Shown here piece by piece: positions 18,501-28,327 of a DNA stretch of 64,000 bases. Source of the DNA: Tomitella cavernea (GTDB lineage Bacteria > Actinomycetota > Actinomycetes > Mycobacteriales > Mycobacteriaceae); NCBI RefSeq assembly GCF_016599145.1, contig NZ_JAENKO010000006.1, positions 41,193 to 105,192 of the forward strand, read 5' to 3'. The position numbers were made by a program, and so were the translations under genes. Each line of letters starts with the position of its first letter. Position 1 is the stretch's first letter. The notes below the pieces were generated by a model. The model had not been told where the DNA came from. It did no database searches and was given only the letters and a program-made list of their open reading frames with translations.

Positions 18501-18830
18501 GATGTTCCAGGAGCCGAACACGGGCCAGTGGAAGTGCGGGTCGAAGGACTCGCCGTAGGCCTCGAACCACAGCAGGGCGCCGCCGAGGAAGCCGATCATC
18601 ACGAACCAGTGGGCGATGCCGACGGTGCGGTTCTTGAGCATCTTGGTGTGCGCCAGGAACTCGACGATCACCGTCTTGACACGCGGAACGACCGGCGTGT
18701 TGCGGGTGCGGTCCGGCTGGCCGAGCGCGATGGTCTTGACCATGCGCCACACGCCGGAGGCGAACATCACCCAGCACGCGACGCTGATCAGCGACGCGAC
18801 GGTGCCCAGCGTGATGGTCAGGGCGTTCAT
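15534..18830 (-). CDS. Membrane Fe-S oxidoreductase with CCG domains and a long repeat tail (Rv0338c-like)
   Basis: 1098 residues. Residues 1-260: about five membrane helices of a DUF3483/NarI-like cytochrome-type domain. About 295-410: two [4Fe-4S] ferredoxin motifs (CTECGRCQSQCP and CTNCGACVEQCPVD). About 470-700: two cysteine-rich CCG domains (STCAHCFNTL, HDPCFLGRHN, LCCGAGGARM), as in heterodisulfide reductase and glycolate oxidase subunits. It resembles Rv0338c, a probable membrane-bound electron-transfer protein. The last 350 residues are a disordered Ala/Pro/Lys tail with six copies of a K-G-L-G-[ML]-A-G-x-x-K-A-P-G-A-K-K-P-G motif; the last copy ends the protein. Start ATG 18830 lies behind GAAGAAGGGA. 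Confidence 0.93.
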   Translation of the reverse strand: MNALTITLGTVASLISVACWVMFASGVWRMVKTIALGQPDRTRNTPVVPRVKTVIVEFLAHTKMLKNRTVGIAHWFVMIGFLGGALLWFEAYGESFDPHFHWPVFGSWNIWQLWSEVLGLGTVIGVLVLMVIRQINHPRVPSRLSRFTGSDFKAAYFVEWVVLIEGLGMIFVKTFKIASGGENPPIWTSFFTHYFAQLFTGIDETAVSWAAVVKLLSGMIWLAVVGYFVTWGVAWHRFAAFFNIYFKREDDGKNALGAVKPMMSGGKVLELEEADPEVDAFGAGKVEDFSWKGWLDFTTCTECGRCQSQCPAWNTGKPLSPKLMVMSLRDHGYAKAPYLLAGGSKDMGGDEIGLVDAEGNADEAALAKIPESARAEAERPLVGSYAEGEPQPVFDTEALWACTNCGACVEQCPVDIEHVDHIVDMRRYQVLIESEFPSELAGLFKNLENKGNPWGQNAKDRMGWISELEFDVPVYGKDVDAFDDFEYLFWVGCAGAYEDRAKKTTKAVAELLNIAAVKFMVLGDGETCTGDPARRAGNELIFQQLAMQNVDTLNEVFDGLPRKKRKIVSTCAHCFNTLTNEYPELGGEYEVVHHTQLLNRLVRDKRLTPVADPSPENTTYHDPCFLGRHNKVYDAPRELIGSSAKLSEMPRHAERSLCCGAGGARMWMEENIGKRINIERVEEALTTQPKKVVTACPFCKVMMADGVTAQEDKAQGVEVVDVAQVLLDGVRRGGATVNVTSPVRKNPAAAAGAGTATALKESPAEAPEKTESAPSTGGSGSSGNGASGGAPKPAVKGLGMAGAGKAPGAKKPGGGAPAPGGAPKPAAKGLGLAGAAKAPGAKKPGAPKPAEQPAPESKTAEAPAAPKPAAKGLGMAGAAKAPGAKKPGAKKPGAKKPGAPKATAPKPAAPKAEDTSAEASQAPEATAADAPAAPKPAVKGLGMAGGAKAPGAKKPGAPKATAPKAPEAKDSEPEATEAEDPSTAASQPESVQESAEAPDKPAGLSVKPKGLGLAGGAMAPGAKKPGAPKPAAAPAAPQADEAPPAEAASEAPADDAPAEKKQDTPAPDTKASDDDKPTLSVKPKGLGMQGGAKPPGKR
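15537..16460 (-). repeat. Region coding six degenerate KGLGMAGGAKAPGAKKPG repeats
   Basis: Six copies of a 15-20 residue unit (consensus KGLGMAGGAKAPGAKKPG) are separated by acidic Ala/Pro/Glu spacers of roughly 10-55 residues. Copy 3 has an internal triplication of GAKKP. The final copy is KGLGMQGGAKPPGKR at the C-terminus. The units are strongly basic while the spacers are acidic. Confidence 0.85.
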
Positions 18831-18961
18831 ACGGGTCCCTTCTTCGGGGCGGTCATGTGGGGCGGTGGGCTCGACGCGGCAGTCCCGGATACCCGGCGTC
18901 CTGCCCGCGGTCGCCGCCCGCCGGCCTCGCGCAGGATGATACCTGCTGCGGACACCGACTT

Positions 18962-18977
18962 GTTACCAGCTGGTAAC
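18962..18977. promoter_or_regulatory. Perfect 16-bp palindrome, probable operator
   Basis: GTTACCAGCTGGTAAC is a perfect palindrome 132 bp upstream of the Fe-S oxidoreductase start and about 340 bp upstream of the first small secreted protein. The form fits a dimeric TetR/GntR-type regulator. No regulator gene adjoins it, and which divergent gene it controls is unknown. Confidence 0.5.
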
Positions 18978-19319
18978 CTTATGCGCCCCTGTGCAGGGCA
19001 GGGGTCGCCCATGCTCGGAACCTACACCGGCCGTCCGTCGTCCGGCGGGGTCAGGGTAGGCAAATCCCCCGGGGCCGGGACTGTGCGCGTGGGCACTGGC
19101 GCGGCCGCGCGCAGTCGCGGCTGACTGCCGTATCGCTCCTGGCTGTCGTGCGTTCGGTGCAATCCGCCGCGAGGATTTCATTGTGTTATGTGTATTGGGT
19201 TACACTTATCCGGTACTTGTACGGGTCACTCTCGCTGGCATCGCGTCCGTGCGGGGTGGTGTGAGCAGTTCCGTCGTCGCAGTCGGGGTGCGGCCACGGA
19301 CGATGAGGAGTCGTTGCAT
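18978..19319. other. Divergent intergenic region with AT-rich promoter patch
   Basis: About 340 bp without a convincing gene. The segment 19175-19215 is AT-rich (TTGTGTTATG, TTACACTTATCC) in otherwise GC-rich DNA and probably holds the promoter for the secreted-protein gene at 19320; TACACT at 19201-19206 is a possible -10. A ribosome site GAGGAG lies at 19303-19308. Confidence 0.4.
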
Positions 19320-19592
19320 ATGAAGATGATGCGATACGTCGCCGCTCCGGTGGCCGCCGTGACGATCGCCGTGTCCGGTGCGGGCGTGGCGTCGGCCGCG
19401 ACGCCGGGCGATATCGCCCAGGGCATCAACCTGGGCCAGAGTGTGGCGCAGTACCCCGGGAGCGTGGCGAACATGCTCCTCGGCCAGCCGTACGGGGGTG
19501 CCGCCGCGACGATCATCGGCCTGCTCGGCGGTTCCATCGGGCTGGGGCTCGCGCTGGCGCCGGGGGTGGAATTGCCGACGATGCCGTTCTGA
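19320..19592 (+). CDS. Small secreted Gly/Ala-rich protein 1
   Basis: 90 residues. Signal peptide MKMMRYVAAPVAAVTIAVSGAG with cleavage after ASA, leaving about 62 residues containing a glycine-rich hydrophobic helix (AATIIGLLGGSIGLGLALAPG). The ATG follows GAGGAG at 19303. It is the first of three tandem genes with the same plan (short signal peptide, short linker, Gly/Ala-rich hydrophobic segment). No cysteine. Function unknown; the hydrophobic Gly-zipper could insert into or line a membrane. Confidence 0.75.
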   Translation: MKMMRYVAAPVAAVTIAVSGAGVASAATPGDIAQGINLGQSVAQYPGSVANMLLGQPYGGAAATIIGLLGGSIGLGLALAPGVELPTMPF

Positions 19593-19711
19593 CCGCTCGC
19601 CGTTGTGACGGGGCGTGCCCGCCGGGTGCGCGATGACCGCTCCGCGGAGCGCCCGTGGAATCGCGGCCGCAACGGCCGCGCAGTATTGCCGAATCGTTTG
19701 GGAGGAAGACC

Positions 19712-20146
19712 ATGAACCGTAGTCGTTACCTGGTGGCGCCGCTGGCCGCTGCCGCCCTGGTGGCAGGAACCGGGGTAGGCGTGGCCGGCGTCGCGAACGC
19801 CGCCCCCGCGCCGGGCTCGATCGAGATGCCGGCGATGCCTGCCCCGCCGGCGGCGCCCGCGCCGCAGGACCTCAACATCGATGCGTTCCTGAAGCAGCTC
19901 GGCATCAACACGGCGATCGGCGGGTTCGCCGGCACTGCGGTGGGGGCGAGCCTCGGGTGCGCGCTGGGCGCTGGAGCTGGCGCGGCGGCTACCGCTGGCG
20001 TGGCGACGGGTTCGGGATGCATATCCGGTGGCCTGCTCGGCGGCCTCGCAGCCGGTGCCGGTGCCGGCGGCGTGGTCGGCACCATCCTCGGCGGCTTGGG
20101 TGCCATCCCGGAGCTCTTCGCCCCGGAGGCCCCGGCCGAGGGCTGA
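19712..20146 (+). CDS. Small secreted Gly/Ala-rich protein 2
   Basis: 144 residues. Signal peptide (MNRSRYLVAPLAAAALVAGTG, cleavage near ANAAPA), a Pro-rich linker, then NIDAFLKQLGINTAIGGFAG and a glycine-zipper-like stretch (GASLGCALGAGAGAA, GGLLGGLAAGAGAGG). Two cysteines (in SLGCALG and GSGCISG) could form a disulfide. Strong ribosome site GGGAGGAAG. Same architecture as its two neighbours. Function unknown. Confidence 0.75.
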   Translation: MNRSRYLVAPLAAAALVAGTGVGVAGVANAAPAPGSIEMPAMPAPPAAPAPQDLNIDAFLKQLGINTAIGGFAGTAVGASLGCALGAGAGAAATAGVATGSGCISGGLLGGLAAGAGAGGVVGTILGGLGAIPELFAPEAPAEG

Positions 20147-20204
20147 GGCAGCCGCACATAATGCCCGCGGCCGGCGCGTCGATCGCGCAGCCGACCTGGG
20201 TCCC

Positions 20205-20242
20205 CGTATGGCCCGGCCCTGTTCGCAGGGCCGGGCCATACG
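20205..20242 (+). terminator. Perfect 16-bp stem hairpin
   Basis: CGTATGGCCCGGCCCT (20205-20220) pairs perfectly with AGGGCCGGGCCATACG (20227-20242) over a 6-nt loop, in the gap between the second and third small secreted protein genes. No T-tract follows. It probably terminates or attenuates transcription of the first two genes. Confidence 0.7.
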
Positions 20243-20348
20243 CGTACCCGAGGCCGGGGCGAGCCCCTGCCGGGGGCGCGGGCATCCGTTCCGGCCGACC
20301 CGCGATGGCCAAGCAGTACGCACTGAAACCGACCTCGGGAGAAAACGC

Positions 20349-20693
20349 ATGACACGCAATAGCTGGATCGCCTCGGCGGCCGCGGCCGCCGTGCTGACCG
20401 GCGGCATCGGGTTTGGTACGGCAGGAACCGCTGCCGCGGCGCCCGCCGGGCCGCCGGCCCCTGAAGCCCCGCCGACGTGGATCCTGATGCCCAGCACCGG
20501 CGACCCGAACCTGGACGCGCTCCTCGGCGAATACGGCGTCGCCACCGACCCGGGCGCGGACCCCATCGCCGCCGGGGCCACCTGGGGGTGCCTCGTCGGC
20601 TCCGCCGCCACGCTCGTGACGACGGTCGGCCTCGCGTCGCTCGAGGGGTGTGCGATCGGCGCGGGAGTGGGCGCGGCGGCTTCCGCCTCGTAG
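20349..20693 (+). CDS. Small secreted Gly/Ala-rich protein 3
   Basis: 114 residues. Signal peptide with cleavage near TAAAAPAG, a Pro-rich linker, then TWILMPSTGDPNLDALLGEYGV and a hydrophobic Gly/Ala segment with two cysteines (TWGCLVGSAATLV; LEGCAIGAGVGAAA). The Cys-containing half resembles the end of protein 2 (GCxxG pattern), suggesting they are diverged paralogues. The start ATG lies behind GGGAGAAAACGC. Function unknown. Confidence 0.72.
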   Translation: MTRNSWIASAAAAAVLTGGIGFGTAGTAAAAPAGPPAPEAPPTWILMPSTGDPNLDALLGEYGVATDPGADPIAAGATWGCLVGSAATLVTTVGLASLEGCAIGAGVGAAASAS

Positions 20694-20823
20694 GGCAGCC
20701 TTCGCCCACCGCCGCCCTCGCCCGGGGAATGCGGCGCATTCCGGCTGCCGCGCGGTGATGTGCGTCGCATAGGCTCATGGCGGGAATGATCCTCCGGGAG
20801 CGTCCGTTATGCCGGATGACAAA

Positions 20824-20844
20824 CCTGAGCGAGTGAGGCTCAAT
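20824..20844. promoter_or_regulatory. HAIR box 1 (HspR operator) upstream of dnaK
   Basis: CCTGAGC-N7-GCTCAAT fits the HspR inverted repeat CTTGAGT-N7-ACTCAAG at most positions. It lies 53 bp upstream of a second, better copy. Confidence 0.65.
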
Positions 20845-20849
20845 CGAAC

Positions 20850-20878
20850 TTGACGTCACGTAGCGCCTGATGCAATCT
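20850..20878 (+). promoter_or_regulatory. dnaK operon promoter
   Basis: TTGACG (20850-20855) and CAATCT (20873-20878) are spaced by 17 bp, a plausible housekeeping -35/-10 pair lying between the two HAIR boxes, with a predicted start near 20885 inside the second box. HspR bound there would block transcription. Confidence 0.55.
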
Positions 20879-20897
20879 TGAGTGTGAAGTGCTCAAT
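20877..20897. promoter_or_regulatory. HAIR box 2 (HspR operator) upstream of dnaK
   Basis: CTTGAGT-N7-GCTCAAT matches the left half of the HAIR consensus CTTGAGT exactly and the right half at 5 of 7 positions. It overlaps the predicted transcription start. Confidence 0.8.
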
Positions 20898-20955
20898 CCA
20901 TGCCGGGTACGCGCTGGGTTTGATCACGACCACCGTCAACATCAGGAGGAACATC

Positions 20956-22799
<1,844 letters not shown>

Positions 22800-22803
<4 letters not shown>

Positions 22804-23501
22804 CACAGGCGCCGCAGGGCGACGGCGGGCGCGCCACGTCCGGCGAGCGCGAGGAGCCCGTCGTCGTGACCGACAACCGCAAGGTCGACCCTGAGACCGG
22901 GCAGGCCCGCACCCCCGACTCGGCCGCGCAGGCCGAGCCGGGGGCGGGGGCCGGCGAAGAGGCCGTGGACCTCGATCTCGAGGCCGCGGTGGTGGACGGC
23001 GAGCTCGACGGAGCGGCGCTGCAGGTGGCAGAGCTGACCAACGACCTGCAGCGTCTGCACGCCGAGTACGCCAACTACCGCAAGCGCGAACAGCGCGAGC
23101 GGCAGGTGGCCGTCGCCCAGGCGAAGGCCTCGGTGATCGGCGAGCTCCTGGACCTCCTCGACGACCTGGACCGGGCCCGTGACCACGGAGACCTCGATTC
23201 CGGCCCGCTCAAGTCGCTCGGCGACAAGCTCGTCGGCACGCTCAAGGGGCTCGGCCTCGAGGGGTTCGGCGCCGTGGGCGACGCGTTCGATCCGGAAATG
23301 CACGAGGCGGTGCAGCACACGGGAGGCGACGACCACCCGGTGCTCGACACGGTGCTGCGCCGCGGATACCGCGTGGGCGACCGGGTCCTGCGCACGGCAA
23401 TGGTCATCGTCGGCGACGCTCCCGCCGACGCGGCCGGCGGCGACGGCGGCCCGACCGCCGGGCCGGCGGACACTGCATCGGGTGCACCGCCCGCGCAGTG
23501 A
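22800..23501 (+). CDS. grpE: Nucleotide exchange factor GrpE
   Basis: 233 residues. A disordered acidic N-terminus (1-75), a long helix ([20 protein letters not shown]), then the beta-domain with [11 protein letters not shown] and [19 protein letters not shown]. It releases ADP from DnaK. The GTG start overlaps the dnaK stop (GTGA), so translation is coupled. The low-complexity tail after residue 205 is Gly/Ala/Pro-rich and longer than usual. Confidence 0.95.
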
Positions 23502-23545
23502 ACGGAAAGCACGATAATCAGTAACCGCAGTGACCACACTGAGAA

Positions 23546-23560
23546 GTGACCTGCGGTCAC
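23546..23560. promoter_or_regulatory. Inverted repeat in the grpE-dnaJ gap
   Basis: GTGACCTGCGGTCAC has perfect 6-bp arms around TGC, in the 90-bp gap before dnaJ; a single GTGACC half lies about 20 bp upstream. It could be an operator or a processing hairpin in the operon mRNA. The role is unknown. Confidence 0.3.
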
Positions 23561-23591
23561 GTGAGCACGACAGGAAAGGAGGTGGCGCCCG

Positions 23592-24766
<1,175 letters not shown>

Positions 24767-24767
<1 letters not shown>

Positions 24768-25180
24768 TGACGGGCCGTGACCCGGGCGGGCGCAGGCGCG
24801 GCAGGGTGGAGGCGGCACTGTTCGGCATCTCGGTGGCAGCCGAGATGGCGGGCATGCACGCGCAGACCCTGCGCACCTACGACCGACTGGGGCTGGTGAC
24901 CCCCGCCCGCACCAGCGGCGGCGGGCGCCGGTACTCCGATCACGACGTGGAGCTGCTCCGTGAGGTGCAGCGCCTCTCGCAGGACGAGGGCGTCAACCTG
25001 GCCGGCATCAAGCGCATCATCGAGCTGACCGGTGAGGTGGCCGCGCTTGAAGCCCGCGTCGAGGAGCTCATGGCGGAGACGACGCGGCTCCGGGCGCGCA
25101 CGGCCACGGCCGGGCGCGAACTGGTGCCGTTCGAGCCGGGCAACGCGGTGGTCGTGTGGCGGCCGCGGACCGGACGGTGA
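24767..25180 (+). CDS. hspR: Heat-shock repressor HspR (MerR family)
   Basis: 137 residues. MerR-type helix-turn-helix SVAAEMAGMHAQTLRTYDRLGLV (about 22-44) and wing GGGRRYSDHDVELL, then a dimerisation coiled coil (VAALEARVEELMAETTRLRAR). HspR represses its own operon and clpB by binding HAIR boxes, with DnaK as co-repressor. Such boxes are visible before dnaK and clpB in this window. ATG 24767 overlaps the dnaJ stop; the adjoining GTG at 24764 is an alternative start. The C-terminus lacks the hydrophobic tail some relatives have. Confidence 0.95.
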
Positions 25181-25217
25181 TAGCGGCGATATCCGCCCGA
25201 GCCTGACCGGCAAGCAA

Positions 25218-25255
25218 GACGGATCCCCGTCGCCCTGGGGCGGCGGGGATCCGTC
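25218..25255. terminator. Bidirectional hairpin after hspR
   Basis: GACGGATCCCCGTCGCC (25218-25234) pairs with GGCGGCGGGGATCCGTC (25239-25255), with one G-T pair and a 4-nt loop, between hspR and the convergent secreted-protein gene. Confidence 0.8.
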
Positions 25256-25264
25256 ATGCGTGCC

Positions 25265-25777
25265 TCAGCCGTTGTCGCTGACGTGGAAGCTGAACTCCGC
25301 GTTGGGGTAGCCCGCGTCGATCGTGTTCGCGGTGCCGACGCCCACGTGCGCCTGAGTGCCCACGGTGTTGAGGTTCCCCTGGTAGTCGTTGGCGTGCAGC
25401 GTGACGCCCCGGTGCGACACCCCGTTGGACAGGTCGTAGTCGAGGTTCACCGCGACGCCGTGGTTGCCGTTGCTCAACACCGTGATGTCCTCCGTGGAGT
25501 GTGCGCGGATCGCCTGCCACGGCGCGTCGCTGAACGTCCCGTCCTGCACGGTGCCGCCCTGGTAGTACAGGGTGTCGCAGGTCTCGTTGGTGATGTGCAC
25601 CGTGATCGACGCGTCGTCGTCCGGGGCGGTGGGGCCGGCCAGTGAGCCGAGCGATCCGGAGACGGGGGCTGCGGAGGCGCCGGTGGCGAGGGCGGTGGCG
25701 GTGACCCCGGCGCCGGTGACGAGGGCGCCTGCGGCGAGGACGGAGGCGACGACTGGGGTGGCGAAGCGGACGCGCAT
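25265..25777 (-). CDS. Secreted beta-rich protein, paralogue A
   Basis: 170 residues. Signal peptide (MRVRFATPVVASVLAAGALV..., cleavage near GASAAP), then a beta-rich domain: ASITVHITNETCDTLYYQGG, DGTFSDAPWQAI, VAVNLDYDLSNG, NAEFSFHVSDNG. It is paralogous to the 170-residue protein at 30359-30871 (shared ITNxT, xYxxGG, DGxxxDxP, LDYxLS, PxAxFxFxVS). The pattern N-N-T / G-x-W / P-x-x-I / T-x-x-V is reminiscent of aegerolysin/crystal ET79-like sandwiches, a weak inference. One free Cys. Its upstream DNA carries two elements also present before the paralogue. Function unknown. Confidence 0.75.
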   Translation of the reverse strand: MRVRFATPVVASVLAAGALVTGAGVTATALATGASAAPVSGSLGSLAGPTAPDDDASITVHITNETCDTLYYQGGTVQDGTFSDAPWQAIRAHSTEDITVLSNGNHGVAVNLDYDLSNGVSHRGVTLHANDYQGNLNTVGTQAHVGVGTANTIDAGYPNAEFSFHVSDNG

Positions 25778-25811
25778 GATCAATTCTCCGGACGGTGTCG
25801 GTGGTGGTCTG

Positions 25812-25837
25812 CCGGTGTGCTCCGGCGATGCATCCAC
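25812..25837 (-). promoter_or_regulatory. Conserved element a, copy 1
   Basis: A 26-bp block 35 bp upstream of paralogue A matches the block at 30912-30937 at 24 of 26 positions. Core in the minus orientation: TGCATCGCCGGA flanked by GTGG and CACACCGG. The position suggests a core promoter or 5' leader element. Confidence 0.6.
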
Positions 25838-25885
25838 TATCCGGCGCGCGGGCCGGGAAGTATGTCCTGCGCGGGGAGGGTGCGA

Positions 25886-25916
25886 GGGGGGAATGCGCGT
25901 GTCCACCGACAGGGGG
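25886..25916 (-). promoter_or_regulatory. Conserved element b, copy 1
   Basis: A block beginning GGGGGGAATGCGCG on the plus strand and continuing TCCACCGA-N2-GGGGG, about 110 bp upstream of paralogue A. The same arrangement occurs at 30987-31016. The a-to-b distance is 74 bp here and 75 bp there. It also lies 50 bp upstream of the response regulator gene, so it could serve both directions. Confidence 0.6.
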
Positions 25917-25965
25917 ACACGCGAAAGCCGCGTGCGCGTCGGTGCAGGGTGGAACACTTCAAGGC

Positions 25966-26592
25966 GTGGAAGTGCGCGTAGTCGTGGGCGACGATCACCC
26001 GATGTTCCGTGAGGGCGTGGTGCGGGCGCTCGCCGCCGCCGACGGCATCACGGTGGTGGCAGAGGCCGATGACGGCGCCGCGGCTCTGGACGCGATCCGG
26101 GAGCACCGCCCGCAGGTGGCGCTGCTGGACTACCGGATGCCCGCGCTCGACGGCGCCGCAGTGGCGGCGGCCGTCACGGCGGAGAAGCTGCCGACGCGGG
26201 TGCTGATCCTGTCCGGTCACGACGAGTCCGCCATCGTCTACAGCGCGCTCGAGGACGGGGCGTCGGGTTTTCTGCCCAAGGAGTCCTCGCGTGCCGAGAT
26301 CGTGCTGGCCGTCCGCAACTGCGCGAAGGGCCGCGACGTCCTGCCGCCGGAACTGGCCGCCGGCCTGGTCTCCGAGGTGCGGCGCCGCAAGGAGGGGCCG
26401 GCGCTGAGCGACCGCGAGGCGGAGGTGCTCGACGGCATTGCGCAGGGCAAATCGGTGCCGACGATCGCCGGCGAGCTGTTCCTGGCCCCGTCCACGGTGA
26501 AGACGCACGTGCAGCGCCTGTACGAGAAGCTCGGTGTCACCGACAGGGCCGCCGCGGTGGCCGAGGCGATGCGCAGGGGGATCCTGCGGTGA
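25966..26592 (+). CDS. Response regulator, NarL/LuxR family
   Basis: 208 residues. Receiver with GDDHPMF acidic pocket, phospho-acceptor Asp55 (VALLDYRMPA), Lys in FLPKESSRAE; LuxR-type DNA-binding domain (LSDREAEVLDGIAQGKSVPTIAGEL; PSTVKTHVQRLYEKL). GTG 25966 is preceded by CAAGG; GTG 25972 is possible. The kinase starts 18 nt downstream. It is divergent from secreted paralogue A, whose upstream element b lies in the shared gap, so paralogues A and B are the obvious candidate targets. Confidence 0.9.
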   Translation: MEVRVVVGDDHPMFREGVVRALAAADGITVVAEADDGAAALDAIREHRPQVALLDYRMPALDGAAVAAAVTAEKLPTRVLILSGHDESAIVYSALEDGASGFLPKESSRAEIVLAVRNCAKGRDVLPPELAAGLVSEVRRRKEGPALSDREAEVLDGIAQGKSVPTIAGELFLAPSTVKTHVQRLYEKLGVTDRAAAVAEAMRRGILR

Positions 26593-26610
26593 CGCCGGGC
26601 GGGTGAGCAT

Positions 26611-27810
26611 GTGAGCGTGCGCGACGACGCCGTCCGCGACCATTCGGTGGAGGCGCTGCGGGTCACGGCCCTGCTGCGGGTGCCGCTGCTGTTGATCATG
26701 GTGATGGTGGGCACCGCCGTGCCCGTGGATCATTGGCTGCCGGGCCTGTACTGGGGGTTGCTGGCGTTCTGGGCGCTCGTCGCGGTCTGGTGGCTGTGGC
26801 TGGTGTGGCGGGGGCGCGTGGCGCGCTGGGCCCTCGGAGTGTCCACGGCGGTCGACATCGTGGGACTGGTGTCGCTGTGTGCGGCGTCGGGCGGGGCGAC
26901 GTCGGTGCTGGTGCCGGTGTTCTTCGTGCTGCCGGTGGCGGCCGCGTTCCTGCACGGCCCGCGTATCACTGCGGCGCTCGGCGTGTTGACCGTCGCCGGC
27001 TTCGTGCTGGTGTGGCTCTTCTACGCCGTGCGGGACGACACCGTCGACCTGCCGGACGTCGCCTTCCTCTACGCGGCCTTCCTGGCATGGCTGGCGGCGG
27101 CGATGACGGCACTGTCCGCGGTGCTCGAGCGGCGTTCCGCGGCGGTGATGGAGTTGCTCACCGCCCGGCGGAAGCTCGTGGCGGAGGCGCTGCGGGTGGA
27201 GGAGCGCGAACGTCAGCGGCTGGCCGAGCACCTGCATGACGGGCCCCTGCAGAACATCCTGGCGGCGCGGATGGACGTGGAGGAGGCCTCCGAGCGTCAT
27301 CCCGACCCCGCCCTCGAGGGTGCAGAGTCGATCCTGCGCGACACCGCCGGCCAGCTGCGCGCCACCGTGACCACGCTGAACCCGCAGGTGCTCGAGCACC
27401 TGGGGCTCGCGGCCGCGCTGCGCGAACTGGTGGACCAGAGCGCACGCCGCGGCGGTTTCGAGACGCAGGTGGAGATCGACGGCGTGGGCAGGCCGGCCGA
27501 GCAGGCGCTGCTGTATTCGACTGCGCGTGAGCTGCTGGCGAACGTGGTCAAGCATGCGAGGGCGGATCGGGTGACTGTTTCGTTGGGGCAGTCTGGCCGG
27601 TTCATGGAGATGACGGTTGCCGACGACGGCGCGGGGTTCGACCGGGGCATGCTTCCGGAGCGCATCGCGGAGGGGCACATCGGGCTCGCCTCGCACGTGC
27701 TGCGGATCGAATCCGTGGGCGGCACCTGGGAGATGGACTCCGCGCCCGGACGGGGCACGACGACGGTGGTGCGGGTGCCCCGGGCCGGGCACGGCGTCGT
27801 TGAGGGCTGA
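26611..27810 (+). CDS. Sensor histidine kinase (HisKA_3 type)
   Basis: 399 residues. Five or six membrane helices (about 20-175) with little external sequence, then helix EERERQRLAEHLHDGPLQNILAAR with the phospho-acceptor His209, and an HATPase domain (ARELLANVVKHARADRV; DDGAGFDRGM; GHIGLASHVLRIESVGG). It forms a two-component pair with the preceding gene. The stimulus is probably sensed within or at the membrane. It ends 12 nt before the convergent arsI stop. Confidence 0.9.
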   Translation: MSVRDDAVRDHSVEALRVTALLRVPLLLIMVMVGTAVPVDHWLPGLYWGLLAFWALVAVWWLWLVWRGRVARWALGVSTAVDIVGLVSLCAASGGATSVLVPVFFVLPVAAAFLHGPRITAALGVLTVAGFVLVWLFYAVRDDTVDLPDVAFLYAAFLAWLAAAMTALSAVLERRSAAVMELLTARRKLVAEALRVEERERQRLAEHLHDGPLQNILAARMDVEEASERHPDPALEGAESILRDTAGQLRATVTTLNPQVLEHLGLAAALRELVDQSARRGGFETQVEIDGVGRPAEQALLYSTARELLANVVKHARADRVTVSLGQSGRFMEMTVADDGAGFDRGMLPERIAEGHIGLASHVLRIESVGGTWEMDSAPGRGTTTVVRVPRAGHGVVEG

Positions 27811-27821
27811 TGCAGGCGCGG

Positions 27822-28250
27822 TCAGCCCTCGCTGCCCGAAGAGCAGCAGGCGCCGCTGCGTGCGGGGGAGTCGCCCATCGCGTCCGCGTCGCTCTTGACG
27901 ACGTAGACCTCCCAGGGTTCGGCGCCGGGGCCGTGGGCCCAGACCTTGTCCTGCACCGCGTAGCAGCACGTGGTGTCGTTCTCTTCGAAGGTCGCCAGGC
28001 CGACGTCGGCGAACCGTGTGGTGGCGGCGGCGACCTGGTCCGCGGATTCGACCTCGACGCCCAGGTGGTCCAATCTCGTGGACTGGTCGGGCTCGCCTTC
28101 GATGAGGACGAGCTTGAGCGGCGGATCCGCGACCGCGAAGTTCGCGTAGCCGGGCCGCCGCTTGGCGGGCGCCACACCGATCAGGGCGGAATAGAACGCG
28201 ATCGAGCCTTCCAGATCGGCGACGTTGAGCGCGAGTTGCACACGGGACAA
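27822..28250 (-). CDS. arsI: ArsI/CadI-type glyoxalase-fold protein (C-As lyase family)
   Basis: 142 residues from a TTG start. The TTG is chosen because the protein then begins LSRVQLALNV as in CadI/ArsI and GGAGGACACC lies just upstream; the ATG at 28298 would lie in the operator region. Glyoxalase/VOC fold: GYANFAVADPPLKLVLIEG, His62 and Glu114 as likely metal ligands, the cysteine pair Cys95-Cys96 (DTTCCYAVQ) that binds arsenic, and a further CC near the C-terminus. ArsI cleaves the C-As bond of trivalent organoarsenicals; mycobacterial CadI is cadmium/arsenic-induced. Divergent from arsR. Confidence 0.88.
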   Translation of the reverse strand: MSRVQLALNVADLEGSIAFYSALIGVAPAKRRPGYANFAVADPPLKLVLIEGEPDQSTRLDHLGVEVESADQVAAATTRFADVGLATFEENDTTCCYAVQDKVWAHGPGAEPWEVYVVKSDADAMGDSPARSGACCSSGSEG

Positions 28251-28303
28251 GGTGTCCTCCGATTTTGTGATTCGATGTCTGTCGATGCAAGATTGCACCC
28301 TGA

Positions 28304-28319
28304 ATTGAAACCTGTCAAT
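28304..28319. promoter_or_regulatory. Probable ArsR operator in the arsI-arsR gap
   Basis: ATTGAAACCTGTCAAT has inverted ATTG/CAAT arms in the AT-rich 77-bp gap between divergent arsI and arsR. Direct repeats TCGATG lie just upstream (28273 and 28283 area). The position fits autoregulation by ArsR of both directions. Confidence 0.45.
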
Positions 28320-28327
28320 ATCGAGCT

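Noticed and set aside
16875..19124. A 749-codon plus-strand frame over the Fe-S oxidoreductase
   Set aside because: Antisense shadow of a gene with intact Fe-S motifs; composition is Val/Gly/Arg/His-rich noise.
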